Below, one piece after another: positions 36,232 to 44,615 of a stretch of 64,000 nucleotides of DNA. The notes under the pieces were generated by a model that was given only the letters and a program-made list of their open reading frames with translations, ran no database searches and was not told the DNA's origin. This DNA is from Rhodeus uyekii (taxonomy: Eukaryota; Chordata; Actinopteri; Cypriniformes; Acheilognathidae), in the NCBI GenBank assembly GCA_037043235.1, contig JAWRVZ010000016.1:5563001-5627000 (forward strand), in the 5' to 3' direction. The translations under genes were made by a program, and so were the position numbers. Within the stretch, counting starts at the first letter, position 1. Every line of letters begins with the position of its first letter.

Positions 36232-36402
36232 TTAACTCTTTCCCTGCCAGCGTTTAAAACAAAAACAAAAGTTGCCAGCATTTGTGAACATTTGTTTTTA
36301 ATAATTTTCATGGCAACCAGAATATTTTATTGCATAAATATCTATACATGCAATTTATCAAAAGAAAGAACAGAGCCTCTGCTTTTATTCAATATCAACT
36401 AA
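36232..36402. mobile_element. Left fragment of a TTAA-flanked MITE leading into the satellite
   Basis: Starts TTAACTCTTTCCCTGCCAGC and aligns with the left half of the element at 47476-52367, including the block ATCAAAAGAAAGA and CCTCTGCTTTTA. It then runs directly into the 31-bp satellite. The right terminus was not found beyond the array. Confidence 0.65.
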
Positions 36403-39400
36403 ATCTAGCCAGCAACATACTAATTTGTGTTAAATCTAGGTAGCAACATACTAATTTGTGTTAAATCTAGTTAGCAACATACTAATTTGTGTTAAATCTA
36501 GTTAGCAACATACTAATTTGTGTTAAATCTAGTTAGCAACATACTAATTCATGCTAAATCTAGATAGCAACATACTAATTTGTGTTAAATCTAGTTAGCA
36601 ACATACTAATTCGTGTTAAATCTAGTTAGCAACATACTATTTCGTGTTAAATCTAGTTAGCAACATACTAATTTGTGTTAAATCTAGTTAGCAACATACT
36701 AATTTGTGTTAAATCTAGTTAGTAACAGACTAATTCATGCTAAATCTAGTTAGCAACATATTAATTCGTGTTAAATCTAGTTAGCAACATACTAATTTGT
36801 GTTAAATCTAGGTAGCAACATACTAATTTGTGTTAAATCTAGTTAGCAACATACTAATTCATGCTAAATCTAGATAGCAACATACTAATTTGTGTTAAAT
36901 CTAGTTAGCAACATACTAATTCGTGTTAAATCTAGTTAGCAACATACTATTTCGTGTTAAATCTAGTTAGCAACATACTAATTTGTGTTAAATCTAGTTA
37001 GCAACATACTAATTTGTGTTAAATCTAGTTAGTAACAGACTAATTCATGCTAAATCTAGTTAGCAACATATTAATTCGTGTTAAATCTAGTTAGCAACAT
37101 ACTAATTTGTGTTAAATCTAGGTAGCAACATATTAATTTGTGTTAAATCTAGTTAGCAACATACTAATTTGTGTTAAATCTAGGTAGCAACATACTAATT
37201 TGTGTTAAATCTAGTTAGCAACATACTAATTTGTGTTAAATCTAGTTAGTAACAGACTAATTCATGCTAAATCTAGTTAGCAACATATTAATTCATGCTA
37301 AATCTAGTTAGCAACATATTAATTCGTGTTAAATCTAGTTAGCAACATATTAATTTGTGTTAAATCTAGTTAGCAACATACTAATTTGTGTTAAATCTAG
37401 GTAGCAACATACTAATTTGTGTTAAATCTAGTTAGCAACATACTAATTTGTGTTAAATCTAGTTAGCAACATACTAATTTGTGTTAAATCTAGTTAGCAA
37501 CATACTAATTTGTGTTAAATCTAGTTAGCCACATACTAATTCGTGTTAAATCTAGTTAGCCACATACTATTTCGTGTTAAATCTAGATAGCAACATACTA
37601 ATTTGTGTTAAATCTAGTTAGCAACATACTAATTTGTGTTAAATCTAGTTAGCAACATATTAATTTGTGTTAAATCTAGTTAGCAACATACTAATTCGTG
37701 TTAAATCTAGTTAACAACATACTAATTCGTGTTAAATCTAGTTAGCAATATACTAATTTGTGTTAAATCTAGTTAGCAACATACTAATTCATACTAAATC
37801 TAGTTAGTAACAGACTAATTCATGCTAAATCTAGTTAGCAACATATTAATTTGTGTTAAATCTAGTTAGCAACATACTATTTCATGTTAAATCTAGTTAG
37901 CAACAGACTAATTCATTCTAAATCTAGTTAGCAACATATTAATTTGTGTTAAATCTAGTTAGCAACATACTATTTCATGTTAAATCTAGTTAGCAACATA
38001 CTAATTCATGCTAAATCTAGTTAGCAACATATTAATTCATGCTAAATCTAGTTAGCAGCATACTAAATCTAGTTAGCAACAGACTAATTCATGCTAAATC
38101 TAGTTAGCAACATATTAATTCGTGTTAAATTTAGTTAGCAACATACTATTTCATGTTAAATCTAGTTAGCAACATACTAATTCATGCTAAATCTAGTTAG
38201 CAACATATTAATTCATGCTAAATCTAGTTAGCAGCATACAAATTCATACTAAATCTAGTTAGCAACATATTAATTTGTGTTAAATCTAGTTTGCAACATA
38301 CTATTTCATGTTAAATCTAGTTAGCAACATATTAATTCGTGTTAAATCTAGTTAGCAACATACTATTTCATGTTAAATCTAGTTAGCAACATACTAATTC
38401 ATGCTAAATCTAGTTAGCAACATATTAATTCATGCTAAATCTAGTTAGCAGCATACAAATTCATACTAAATCTAGTTAGCAACATATTAATTTGTGTTAA
38501 ATCTAGTTTGCAACATACTATTTCATGTTAAATCTAGTTAGCAACATACTAATTCATGCTAAATCTAGTTAGCAACATATTAATTCATGCTAAATCTAGT
38601 TAGCAGCATACAAATTCATACTAAATCTAGTTAGCAACAGACTAATTCATGCTAAATCTAGTTAGCAACATACTAATTCGTGTTAAATCTAGTTAGCAAC
38701 ATATTAATTCGTGTTAAATCTAGTTAGCAACATACTAATTTGTGTTAAATCTAGTTAGCAACATACTAATTCATGCTAAATCTAGTTAGCAACATATTAA
38801 TTCATGCTAAATCTAGTTAGCAGCATACAAATTCATACTAAATCTAGTTAGCAACAGACTAATTCATGCTAAATCTAGTTAGCAACATATTAATTCGTGT
38901 TAAATCTAGTTAGCAACATATTAATTCGTGTTAAATCTAGTTAGCAACATACTAATTTGTGTTAAATCTAGGTAGCAACATACTAATTTGTGTTAAATCT
39001 AGTTAGCAACATACTAATTCGTGTTAAATCTAGTTAGCAACATACTAATTCATGCTAAATCTAGTTAGCAACATACTAATTCGTGTTAAATCTAGTTAGC
39101 AACATATTAATTTGTGTTAAATCTAGTTAGCAACATACTAATTTGTGTTAAATCTAGTTAGCAACATACTAATTCATGCTAAATCTAGTTAGCAACATAC
39201 TAATTCATGCTAAATCTAGTTAGCAACATACTAATTCGTGTTAAATCTAGTTAGCAACATACTAATTCGTGTTAAATCTAGGTAGCAACATACTAATTTG
39301 TGTTAAATCTAGTTAGCAACATACTAATTTGTGTTAAATCTAGTTAGCAACATACTAATTTGTGTTAAATCTAGTTAGCAACATACTAATTCGTGTTAAA

Positions 39401-39438
39401 TCTAGTTAGCAACATACTAATTCATGCTAAATCTAGTT
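36403..39438. repeat. 31-bp satellite array, left block (about 98 units)
   Basis: The unit is TTAGCAACATACTAATTTG followed by TGTTAAATCTAG. Variants include TTCATGC and TTCGTG in the middle, AGCAGCATACAAA, and GGTAGC or GATAGC at the start. Higher-order repeats are visible: the rare CTAGATAGC variant recurs 310 bp apart (36561 and 36871, ten units), and the AGCAGCATACAAA variant recurs at spacings of 217 and 155 bp (seven and five units). No gene lies inside. Confidence 0.97.
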
Positions 39439-39570
39439 CCCTGTCAAGGGAACTCAACACTGCGTCGGAACGCATATGGGAACGCATTAGCACGCGGCAG
39501 ACTAGCAGCCTCAGCTTAGCTTAGTGTCTTCAACAGCGCTCGAAGCTAACGTGTGTTTGAGTTGCTCTGC
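39439..39570 (+). repeat. DIRS left inverted terminal repeat
   Basis: Starts CCCTGTCAAGGGAACTCAAC and continues through GCGTCGGAACGCATATGGGA and CTAGCAGCCTCAGCTTAGCT. Its complement appears in the internal region at 44277 and, in part, in the right terminal repeat (the GCTGAGGCTGCTAGTCTGCC block at 44430). It probably also holds the promoter. Confidence 0.85.
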
Positions 39571-39608
39571 TGGCTGTAAGTTGATATATTTCACTTACCT
39601 TGGAAGAA

Positions 39609-41081
39609 ATGGCGGATTCACAGTCTTTCAGGCGTTGTGTCACTCCTTGCCCGCGTTTTATCACGGGTAAGGACACACACGCTCTCTGTGTCTTTTGTTT
39701 GGGCGAAGCTCATGCACGCTCAGCGCTCGAGGGCACTGGGTGTGCAGAGTGTTTGCAGCTGCCGCTGCGCACTCTTCGCTCACGCCTGGCAGTCTTCGAG
39801 GGGACTGCTCAGACTTGCGTTCCTCGTGGGTCTGGTCCCGCTGCAGCTGAGGCTCAGCGGCGGCTGCACTCATGGGGATCGCAGCTGGATTTAGCAGCGG
39901 GGTTGGAGACGGGCGAGCCCTTTTCTCCTCCCTTACCTGCTGAATCCGCGCTCACTCAGGATTCGGAAGCGCACCATGCGGTGATTACTTCCGACTTGGG
40001 TGATGACGCTCTGCTGAACCTCTCTAGTTCCGAGGAACTAGAGGTGGACGTAGTCAGCATTGATGTGGATGAAGCTGAACCGCCATCAGCTTCACCCGCG
40101 TTTGAGGAGCTGCTTGAGGTTGTCACTCGGGCAACGGCGAGGCTCGGTCTCGAGTGGCCAGCTGAGCCCAGGGACGCTCGCCCTAAAAGTCGGTTAGACG
40201 AGCGTTACCTGCCTGCTCGAGTGCAACCTCAGCGTCGGGGTTTGCCGTTTTTCCCGGACCTCCACACCGAGGTGTCGAGGTCTTGGAAGCGGCCCGCCTC
40301 CCATAGGGTGCATAGCAGCGTTTCCGCTAACTATGCTACCATTATGGGAGCCAAAGAGCGCGGCTATGGGGCGATGCCTAGAGTGGAGGAGGCGCTGGCT
40401 AACTACCTCGCCCCCCACTCATCGCCGCCCCTTAAAACCCCGACGCTGCCCACCAAACCCCTCCGGGTTACTTCCACCATGGTGGGCAGAGCATACTCCG
40501 CGGCTGGTCAGGCTGCAGCGTGTTTGCACACGTCTTCACTGCTGCAGGCCTACCAGGCGGAGCTGCTCGCAGACCTCGATGAGGGCGGGGGAATCGGCCC
40601 TGAGGCAGTAGCCGAGCTGCGCAGGGCCACCGATCTTTCTCTGAGGGCTGCTAGGGAAACGGCCGGTTCTATCGGTCGCTCCATGGCAGCCCTGGTGGCC
40701 ACAGAGAGACATCTCTGGCTCAACCTGACTTCTCTCAGAGAAAAAGACAAGAATGTTCTGATCGACGCTCCTCTTACGCCTCCTGGTCTCTTCGGCGACG
40801 CTGTCAAGATGGCCGTCGAGAGATTTCAGGAGGCTGCTAAGCAGGAAGTAGCGTTCAGGAAGATTCTTCCCCGCCGCTCTCGGGCAGCTGGGCTTGCGAG
40901 CCAGCCGCAGCCCAGCAGCAGCTCCTCGCACCGCGCTGCTCAGCGGCAGAGTGTGGCTTCTCGCCAGCCTCCCCAGTCGGGTGGCGGCGCTGGTCGCCGC
41001 ACTCAGCCGCAGCCCTCTGGCAAAAGGACAGATCTGAGGGCTGTCCTTCAGGCCAGGAAGGCTAAGAGCAAGAGGCCCTGA
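39609..41081 (+). CDS. DIRS ORF1, Gag-like protein
   Basis: 490 codons from the first ATG; the frame is open a few codons upstream. The N-terminus has a cysteine/histidine cluster (CVTPCPRF, then CVFCLGEAHA, then GCAECLQL, residues about 10-55) resembling a small zinc-binding module. An acidic serine-rich segment and a predicted helical middle part (about 260-420) follow. The C-terminus is basic and Ser/Gln/Arg-rich, ending ARKAKSKRP, as expected for nucleic-acid binding. By position and composition this is the structural protein of the element. It ends with a TGA after which the same frame continues open into the recombinase ORF. Confidence 0.8.
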   Translation: MADSQSFRRCVTPCPRFITGKDTHALCVFCLGEAHARSALEGTGCAECLQLPLRTLRSRLAVFEGTAQTCVPRGSGPAAAEAQRRLHSWGSQLDLAAGLETGEPFSPPLPAESALTQDSEAHHAVITSDLGDDALLNLSSSEELEVDVVSIDVDEAEPPSASPAFEELLEVVTRATARLGLEWPAEPRDARPKSRLDERYLPARVQPQRRGLPFFPDLHTEVSRSWKRPASHRVHSSVSANYATIMGAKERGYGAMPRVEEALANYLAPHSSPPLKTPTLPTKPLRVTSTMVGRAYSAAGQAAACLHTSSLLQAYQAELLADLDEGGGIGPEAVAELRRATDLSLRAARETAGSIGRSMAALVATERHLWLNLTSLREKDKNVLIDAPLTPPGLFGDAVKMAVERFQEAAKQEVAFRKILPRRSRAAGLASQPQPSSSSSHRAAQRQSVASRQPPQSGGGAGRRTQPQPSGKRTDLRAVLQARKAKSKRP

Positions 41082-41124
41082 CACACTCCGGTCGCGGCCT
41101 CGCAGCGCTGGTCCTCCTCGAGGG

Positions 41125-43227
41125 GTGGACCAGTGCACACCAAGCGCGGTGTACGGCTCGGGGTCTCGAGGGACCCGGGCCGTGCTCTACGCGGGCAGTC
41201 TTGTCCAGTCACGCTCCTCTCGGGCCGTGCTGGGCAGGTTGCCCCCTCTGAGGAGGGTCCTAGAGCATCCGCCCCGGCGGTCCTTTGGTTTCGGCCGGGG
41301 CTCCGGGGTGGCAAAATATTTATATCCAGAGGTCGGTCTCGAGAGGCTGATACCCCTAGTAGATTTCCTGGCGGCGTGGCAGCGCCTCCCAGGTATCTCT
41401 CGATGGGTCCTGCGTACCGTATCAGAAGGATACGCTGTTCAATTCCGGGTTCATCCTCCCGGCTTTGCGGGCGTATTACCAACAGTGGTGAACCCCGAGC
41501 AGGCTCTGGTCATGGAACGAGAAGTAGACTCACTGCTGAGGAAAGAGGCCATAGAATATGTACCCCTCTCAGCCAGAGAATCAGGTTTCTACAGCCGGTA
41601 CTTCATAGTTCCCAAGAAGGGTGGAGGCTTACGCCCTATCTTAGATCTTCGCACTCTGAACAGTTTTGTCAGGCGACTGAAATTCAGAATGTTAACTCTG
41701 AAGCAGATCGTAGCTCAAATCAGGTCCGAGGACTGGTTTGTCTCGATAGATCTCAAAGACGCGTATTTCCACGTCTCCATCCTTCCTCAGCATCGGAAGT
41801 TCCTCAGATTCGCCTTCGGGGGGAAGGCTTATCAGTACCGGGTTCTTCCGTTCGGCCTGGCTTTGTCTCCTCGCACTTTCACCAAGTGCGTGGATGCAGC
41901 TCTAGCTCCGCTCCGATCCCGAGGGATCCGGATCTTGAATTATATCGACGACTGGCTCATTTTGGCCCAGTCTCGAGGGTTGGCGGTTCGGCATCGAGAT
42001 GTCGTTCTCGCACATATGAAGGAGCTCGGGCTGAGACTAAACGCCCAAAAGAGTGTACTCTGGCCGAGGCAGAGCACGACTTTCCTAGGCGTTGTATGGG
42101 ACTCGGTGTCAATGTCGGCACGGCTTTCCCCCGTGCGCATTACATCAATCCTATCAGCAGTCAACGACATAAAGCTAGGCCAGCTGGTCACTGTCAGACA
42201 CTTCCAGAGAGTTCTGGGGCTCATGGCAGCAGCCTCCTGCGTGATACCGCTAGGTTTGCTTCACATGAGACGTCTGCAGTGGTGGCTCAAGTCCAGGGGG
42301 TTTTCCCCGAGGGGGAACCCTTCCCGCCTGATCAAGGTCTCAAGGCGCTGCCTGCGAGCCTTGAGTCAGTGGAAGAATCCCTGGTTTCTTGCCCAAGGAC
42401 CCGTACTGGGACCAGTCTGTCACCGCGTGACGCTGTCGACAGACGCCTCCCGCTCGGGTTGGGGGGCGGTCCTGAGGGACCGCTCAGCCCAAGGTTTATG
42501 GAACGAGGCCTGCCTCTCTCTGCATATCAATGCGTTGGAGATGTTGGCAGTTTGGAGGGCGCTTCAAGCCTTCCTCCCAGACCTCTGGGGCCACCATGTG
42601 TTAGTCCAGTCGGACAACATGGCGGTGGTATCCTACATAAACCATCAGGGGGGTCTCCGCTCCCTTCGGCTTTCCAAGCTGGCCGGGCGGATCCTCCTCT
42701 GGGCTCGGAACAAACTCTGCTCCCTACGGGCAGCTTATATTCCGGGGTCCCAGAACACGGAAGCAGACTTCCTGTCGAGACAGGGGCCGAGGCCCGGGGA
42801 ATGGATGCTCCACACCGAGGTGATGGAGCAGATATGGGAGAAGTTCGGTCAAGCCCAAGTGGACCTCTTTGCGTCCCACGAGGCGACCCACTGCCCTCTG
42901 TGGTACTCCCTTTCTCCTCCAGCTCCGTTGGGACTGGACGCAATGCAACAGGAGTGGCCGAGGCTACCCCTGTATGCTTTTCCCCCAGTAGCTCTGCTCC
43001 CGGGGGTTCTAGAGAAAGTTCGCCAGGACAGGGTCCGTCTCACCTTAGTTGCCCCGCGGTGGCCGGGCAGGGTGTGGTTCTCGGACCTGGTGTCCCTCCT
43101 AGACGGCACTCCTTGGAGGATTCCCGTCAGAGTGGACCTTCTGTCTCAGGCACAGGGCAGGATCCTTCATCCTCGCCCGGAACTGTGGAATCTGTGGGTC
43201 TGGCCTCTGAGGGGGCCCGACTCATAG
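41125..43227 (+). CDS. DIRS ORF2, reverse transcriptase-RNase H
   Basis: About 700 codons without a stop. RT motifs: FIVPKKGGGLRPILDLRTLN (about 160-179), SIDLKDAYFHV with the first catalytic Asp (about 209), LPFGLALSPRTF (about 241), and YIDDW (273-277) with the other two Asp. RNase H follows (about 435-560): STDASRSGWG, NALEMLAVWRAL, VQSDNMAVVSYI and EADFLSRQ supply the acidic residues. The first in-frame ATG lies near residue 130, just ahead of the RT core, so translation probably needs a frameshift or another non-standard start. The frame is +1 relative to Gag and stays open across the Gag stop. Confidence 0.92.
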   Translation: MDQCTPSAVYGSGSRGTRAVLYAGSLVQSRSSRAVLGRLPPLRRVLEHPPRRSFGFGRGSGVAKYLYPEVGLERLIPLVDFLAAWQRLPGISRWVLRTVSEGYAVQFRVHPPGFAGVLPTVVNPEQALVMEREVDSLLRKEAIEYVPLSARESGFYSRYFIVPKKGGGLRPILDLRTLNSFVRRLKFRMLTLKQIVAQIRSEDWFVSIDLKDAYFHVSILPQHRKFLRFAFGGKAYQYRVLPFGLALSPRTFTKCVDAALAPLRSRGIRILNYIDDWLILAQSRGLAVRHRDVVLAHMKELGLRLNAQKSVLWPRQSTTFLGVVWDSVSMSARLSPVRITSILSAVNDIKLGQLVTVRHFQRVLGLMAAASCVIPLGLLHMRRLQWWLKSRGFSPRGNPSRLIKVSRRCLRALSQWKNPWFLAQGPVLGPVCHRVTLSTDASRSGWGAVLRDRSAQGLWNEACLSLHINALEMLAVWRALQAFLPDLWGHHVLVQSDNMAVVSYINHQGGLRSLRLSKLAGRILLWARNKLCSLRAAYIPGSQNTEADFLSRQGPRPGEWMLHTEVMEQIWEKFGQAQVDLFASHEATHCPLWYSLSPPAPLGLDAMQQEWPRLPLYAFPPVALLPGVLEKVRQDRVRLTLVAPRWPGRVWFSDLVSLLDGTPWRIPVRVDLLSQAQGRILHPRPELWNLWVWPLRGPDS

Positions 43228-44222
43228 ACTCGGGTCTCTCGACTGAGGTCGTTGAGACCATTCTCCACTCTAGAGCCCCATCCACGAGGAAACTCTACGC
43301 CAGGAAGTGGGCCTCCTTCACTTCCTGGTGCGGTAGCAAACCTGTAGACCCAGTGACCTGCCAGGTCGGTATCGTCCTGGAGTTCTTACAGGAGAGGTTC
43401 GCCGCTGGGCTGTCCCCCTCCACGCTTAAGGTGTACGTGGCTGCCATCACGGCTTACCACGTGCCCCCGAGTGGTATACCCCTGGGTCGGGACCCCCTAG
43501 TAGCTCGTTTCCTCCGTGGCACTCTCAGGCTGAGGCCTGCGGTACGCTCCCGGGTTCCTTCCTGGGACCTGTCCCTGGTACTCCAGGCCTTGTCCCAGGA
43601 ACCCTTTGAGCCGCTTGAGGACATCTCAGAGAAATTTCTCACTCTTAAAACGGTGTTCCTCCTAGCCATTTCCTCATTCAAGAGGGTTGGCGACCTTCAG
43701 GCCCTGTCAGTGGCCCCCTCCTGTCTGGAGTTTGCTCCTGGTCTGGCGAAAGCCTTCCTCTCTCCCAGACCAGGGTATGTTCCGAAGGTCCTCTCGAGCC
43801 CAGCTCGTCACATTGTACTGCAGGCCTTATGTCCTCCCCCCGTTGATGATCATGACCAGGACAGGAGCAAGGTCTGTCCAGTGCGAGCACTGGACGCCTA
43901 TGTTCGCAGAGTGGCTTTATGGCGTAAGTCTGACCAACTCTTTGTATGCTTCGGGGCTCCTAAGGGAGCTCCAGCATCTAAACCTACTTTAAGCAGGTGG
44001 ATAGTTGAGACTATCTCACTAGCTTATGAACAGACGGGTCAGCAGTGTCCTCTGCATGTCCGCGCCCACTCTACCCGGAGCATGGCTACCTCTAAAGCTT
44101 TTTTCGCAGGGGCTCCCCTTGCCGATATTTGTGATGCGGCTGGCTGGTCCTCACCGCATACTTTTATTAGGTTCTACCAGTTAGACCTTAACCCCGCTTT
44201 GGGAACCTTGGCCCTTTCGTAG
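41133..44222 (+). CDS. DIRS ORF3, tyrosine recombinase (overlaps RT frame)
   Basis: Open for 1029 codons. The first two thirds overlap the RT-RNase H frame and look like low-complexity shadow. The recognisable domain is C-terminal (about 710-1029): a SAM-like N-domain (STRKLYARKWASFTSW, STLKVYVAAITAYH), the first catalytic Arg in SSFKRVGDLQALSV (about 43680), then HSTRSMATSKAFFAGAPLAD giving the His-x-x-Arg pair, GWSSPHTFIRF, and the nucleophile Tyr in RFYQLD (about 44175). This enzyme would integrate the circular DNA copy. The true start is unknown; the first ATG in frame is at 41403. The frame equals the Gag frame, separated from it only by the TGA at 41079. Confidence 0.85.
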   Translation: MHTKRGVRLGVSRDPGRALRGQSCPVTLLSGRAGQVAPSEEGPRASAPAVLWFRPGLRGGKIFISRGRSREADTPSRFPGGVAAPPRYLSMGPAYRIRRIRCSIPGSSSRLCGRITNSGEPRAGSGHGTRSRLTAEERGHRICTPLSQRIRFLQPVLHSSQEGWRLTPYLRSSHSEQFCQATEIQNVNSEADRSSNQVRGLVCLDRSQRRVFPRLHPSSASEVPQIRLRGEGLSVPGSSVRPGFVSSHFHQVRGCSSSSAPIPRDPDLELYRRLAHFGPVSRVGGSASRCRSRTYEGARAETKRPKECTLAEAEHDFPRRCMGLGVNVGTAFPRAHYINPISSQRHKARPAGHCQTLPESSGAHGSSLLRDTARFASHETSAVVAQVQGVFPEGEPFPPDQGLKALPASLESVEESLVSCPRTRTGTSLSPRDAVDRRLPLGLGGGPEGPLSPRFMERGLPLSAYQCVGDVGSLEGASSLPPRPLGPPCVSPVGQHGGGILHKPSGGSPLPSAFQAGRADPPLGSEQTLLPTGSLYSGVPEHGSRLPVETGAEARGMDAPHRGDGADMGEVRSSPSGPLCVPRGDPLPSVVLPFSSSSVGTGRNATGVAEATPVCFSPSSSAPGGSRESSPGQGPSHLSCPAVAGQGVVLGPGVPPRRHSLEDSRQSGPSVSGTGQDPSSSPGTVESVGLASEGARLIDSGLSTEVVETILHSRAPSTRKLYARKWASFTSWCGSKPVDPVTCQVGIVLEFLQERFAAGLSPSTLKVYVAAITAYHVPPSGIPLGRDPLVARFLRGTLRLRPAVRSRVPSWDLSLVLQALSQEPFEPLEDISEKFLTLKTVFLLAISSFKRVGDLQALSVAPSCLEFAPGLAKAFLSPRPGYVPKVLSSPARHIVLQALCPPPVDDHDQDRSKVCPVRALDAYVRRVALWRKSDQLFVCFGAPKGAPASKPTLSRWIVETISLAYEQTGQQCPLHVRAHSTRSMATSKAFFAGAPLADICDAAGWSSPHTFIRFYQLDLNPALGTLALS

Positions 44223-44276
44223 TGAGCTACGTTAGCTTGGCATACTCCGTTCGCTGAGGCGGCGTGGGTATTCTCG

Positions 44277-44380
44277 TTCCCATATGCGTTCCGACGCAGT
44301 GTTGAGTTCCCTTGACAGGGAACGTCTCAGGTTACTTACGTAACCCTAGTTCCCTTAGAGGGAACGAGACACTGCGTCTC
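44277..44380 (+). repeat. DIRS internal complementary region
   Basis: 44277-44323 is the exact reverse complement of the left end with its GTT-side flank (39437-39485). About 44324-44380 is the exact reverse complement of the right end (to 44615). In the DIRS model this segment templates joining of the two termini when the circular copy is made. It follows the recombinase stop by about 55 bp. Confidence 0.9.
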
Positions 44381-44397
44381 GTAGCCTCAGCTCCATC

Positions 44398-44615
44398 GCA
44401 CGCCGGCTGTTTCAGACACTAGTTAAGCTGAGGCTGCTAGTCTGCCGCGTGCAGTTATACTCCTGGCTCATGACGTCACACTCGGCTACGTGCACTCGCA
44501 CACCTGGTTTCAATTGCGCTTCAAGAGACAATAACACTAATGCGTTCTTATATGCGTTCCGACGCAGTGTCTCGTTCCCTCTAAGGGAACTAGGGTTACG
44601 TAAGTAACCTGAGAC
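44398..44615 (+). repeat. DIRS right inverted terminal repeat
   Basis: Contains the inverse of the left repeat in two blocks, GCTGAGGCTGCTAGTCTGCC and then TATGCGTTCCGACGCAGTGT, separated by about 90 bp absent from the left copy. It ends GGGTTACGTAAGTAACCTGAGAC. Asymmetric termini are normal for DIRS elements. Confidence 0.85.

Larger units (their letters stand above)
39439..44615 (+). mobile_element. Intact DIRS-type tyrosine-recombinase retrotransposon
   Basis: A 5.18-kb element inserted in the satellite. It has three long frames (Gag-like, RT-RNase H, tyrosine recombinase), inverted terminal repeats, and an internal complementary region whose two halves are exact complements of the left and right ends. 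Flanking GTT occurs on both sides (39436-39438 and 44616-44618), matching the unit sequence CTAGTTAGC, so the insertion is precise. DIRS elements are known to replicate through a circular intermediate and integrate with a recombinase instead of a DDE integrase, without making a longer target duplication. No methyltransferase frame was seen. All three frames lack internal stops. Confidence 0.93.

Noticed and set aside
42527..43109. Minus-strand ORFs across the DIRS pol region
   Set aside because: GC-rich shadow frames opposite the RT-RNase H and recombinase ORFs, which have clear catalytic motifs on the plus strand.
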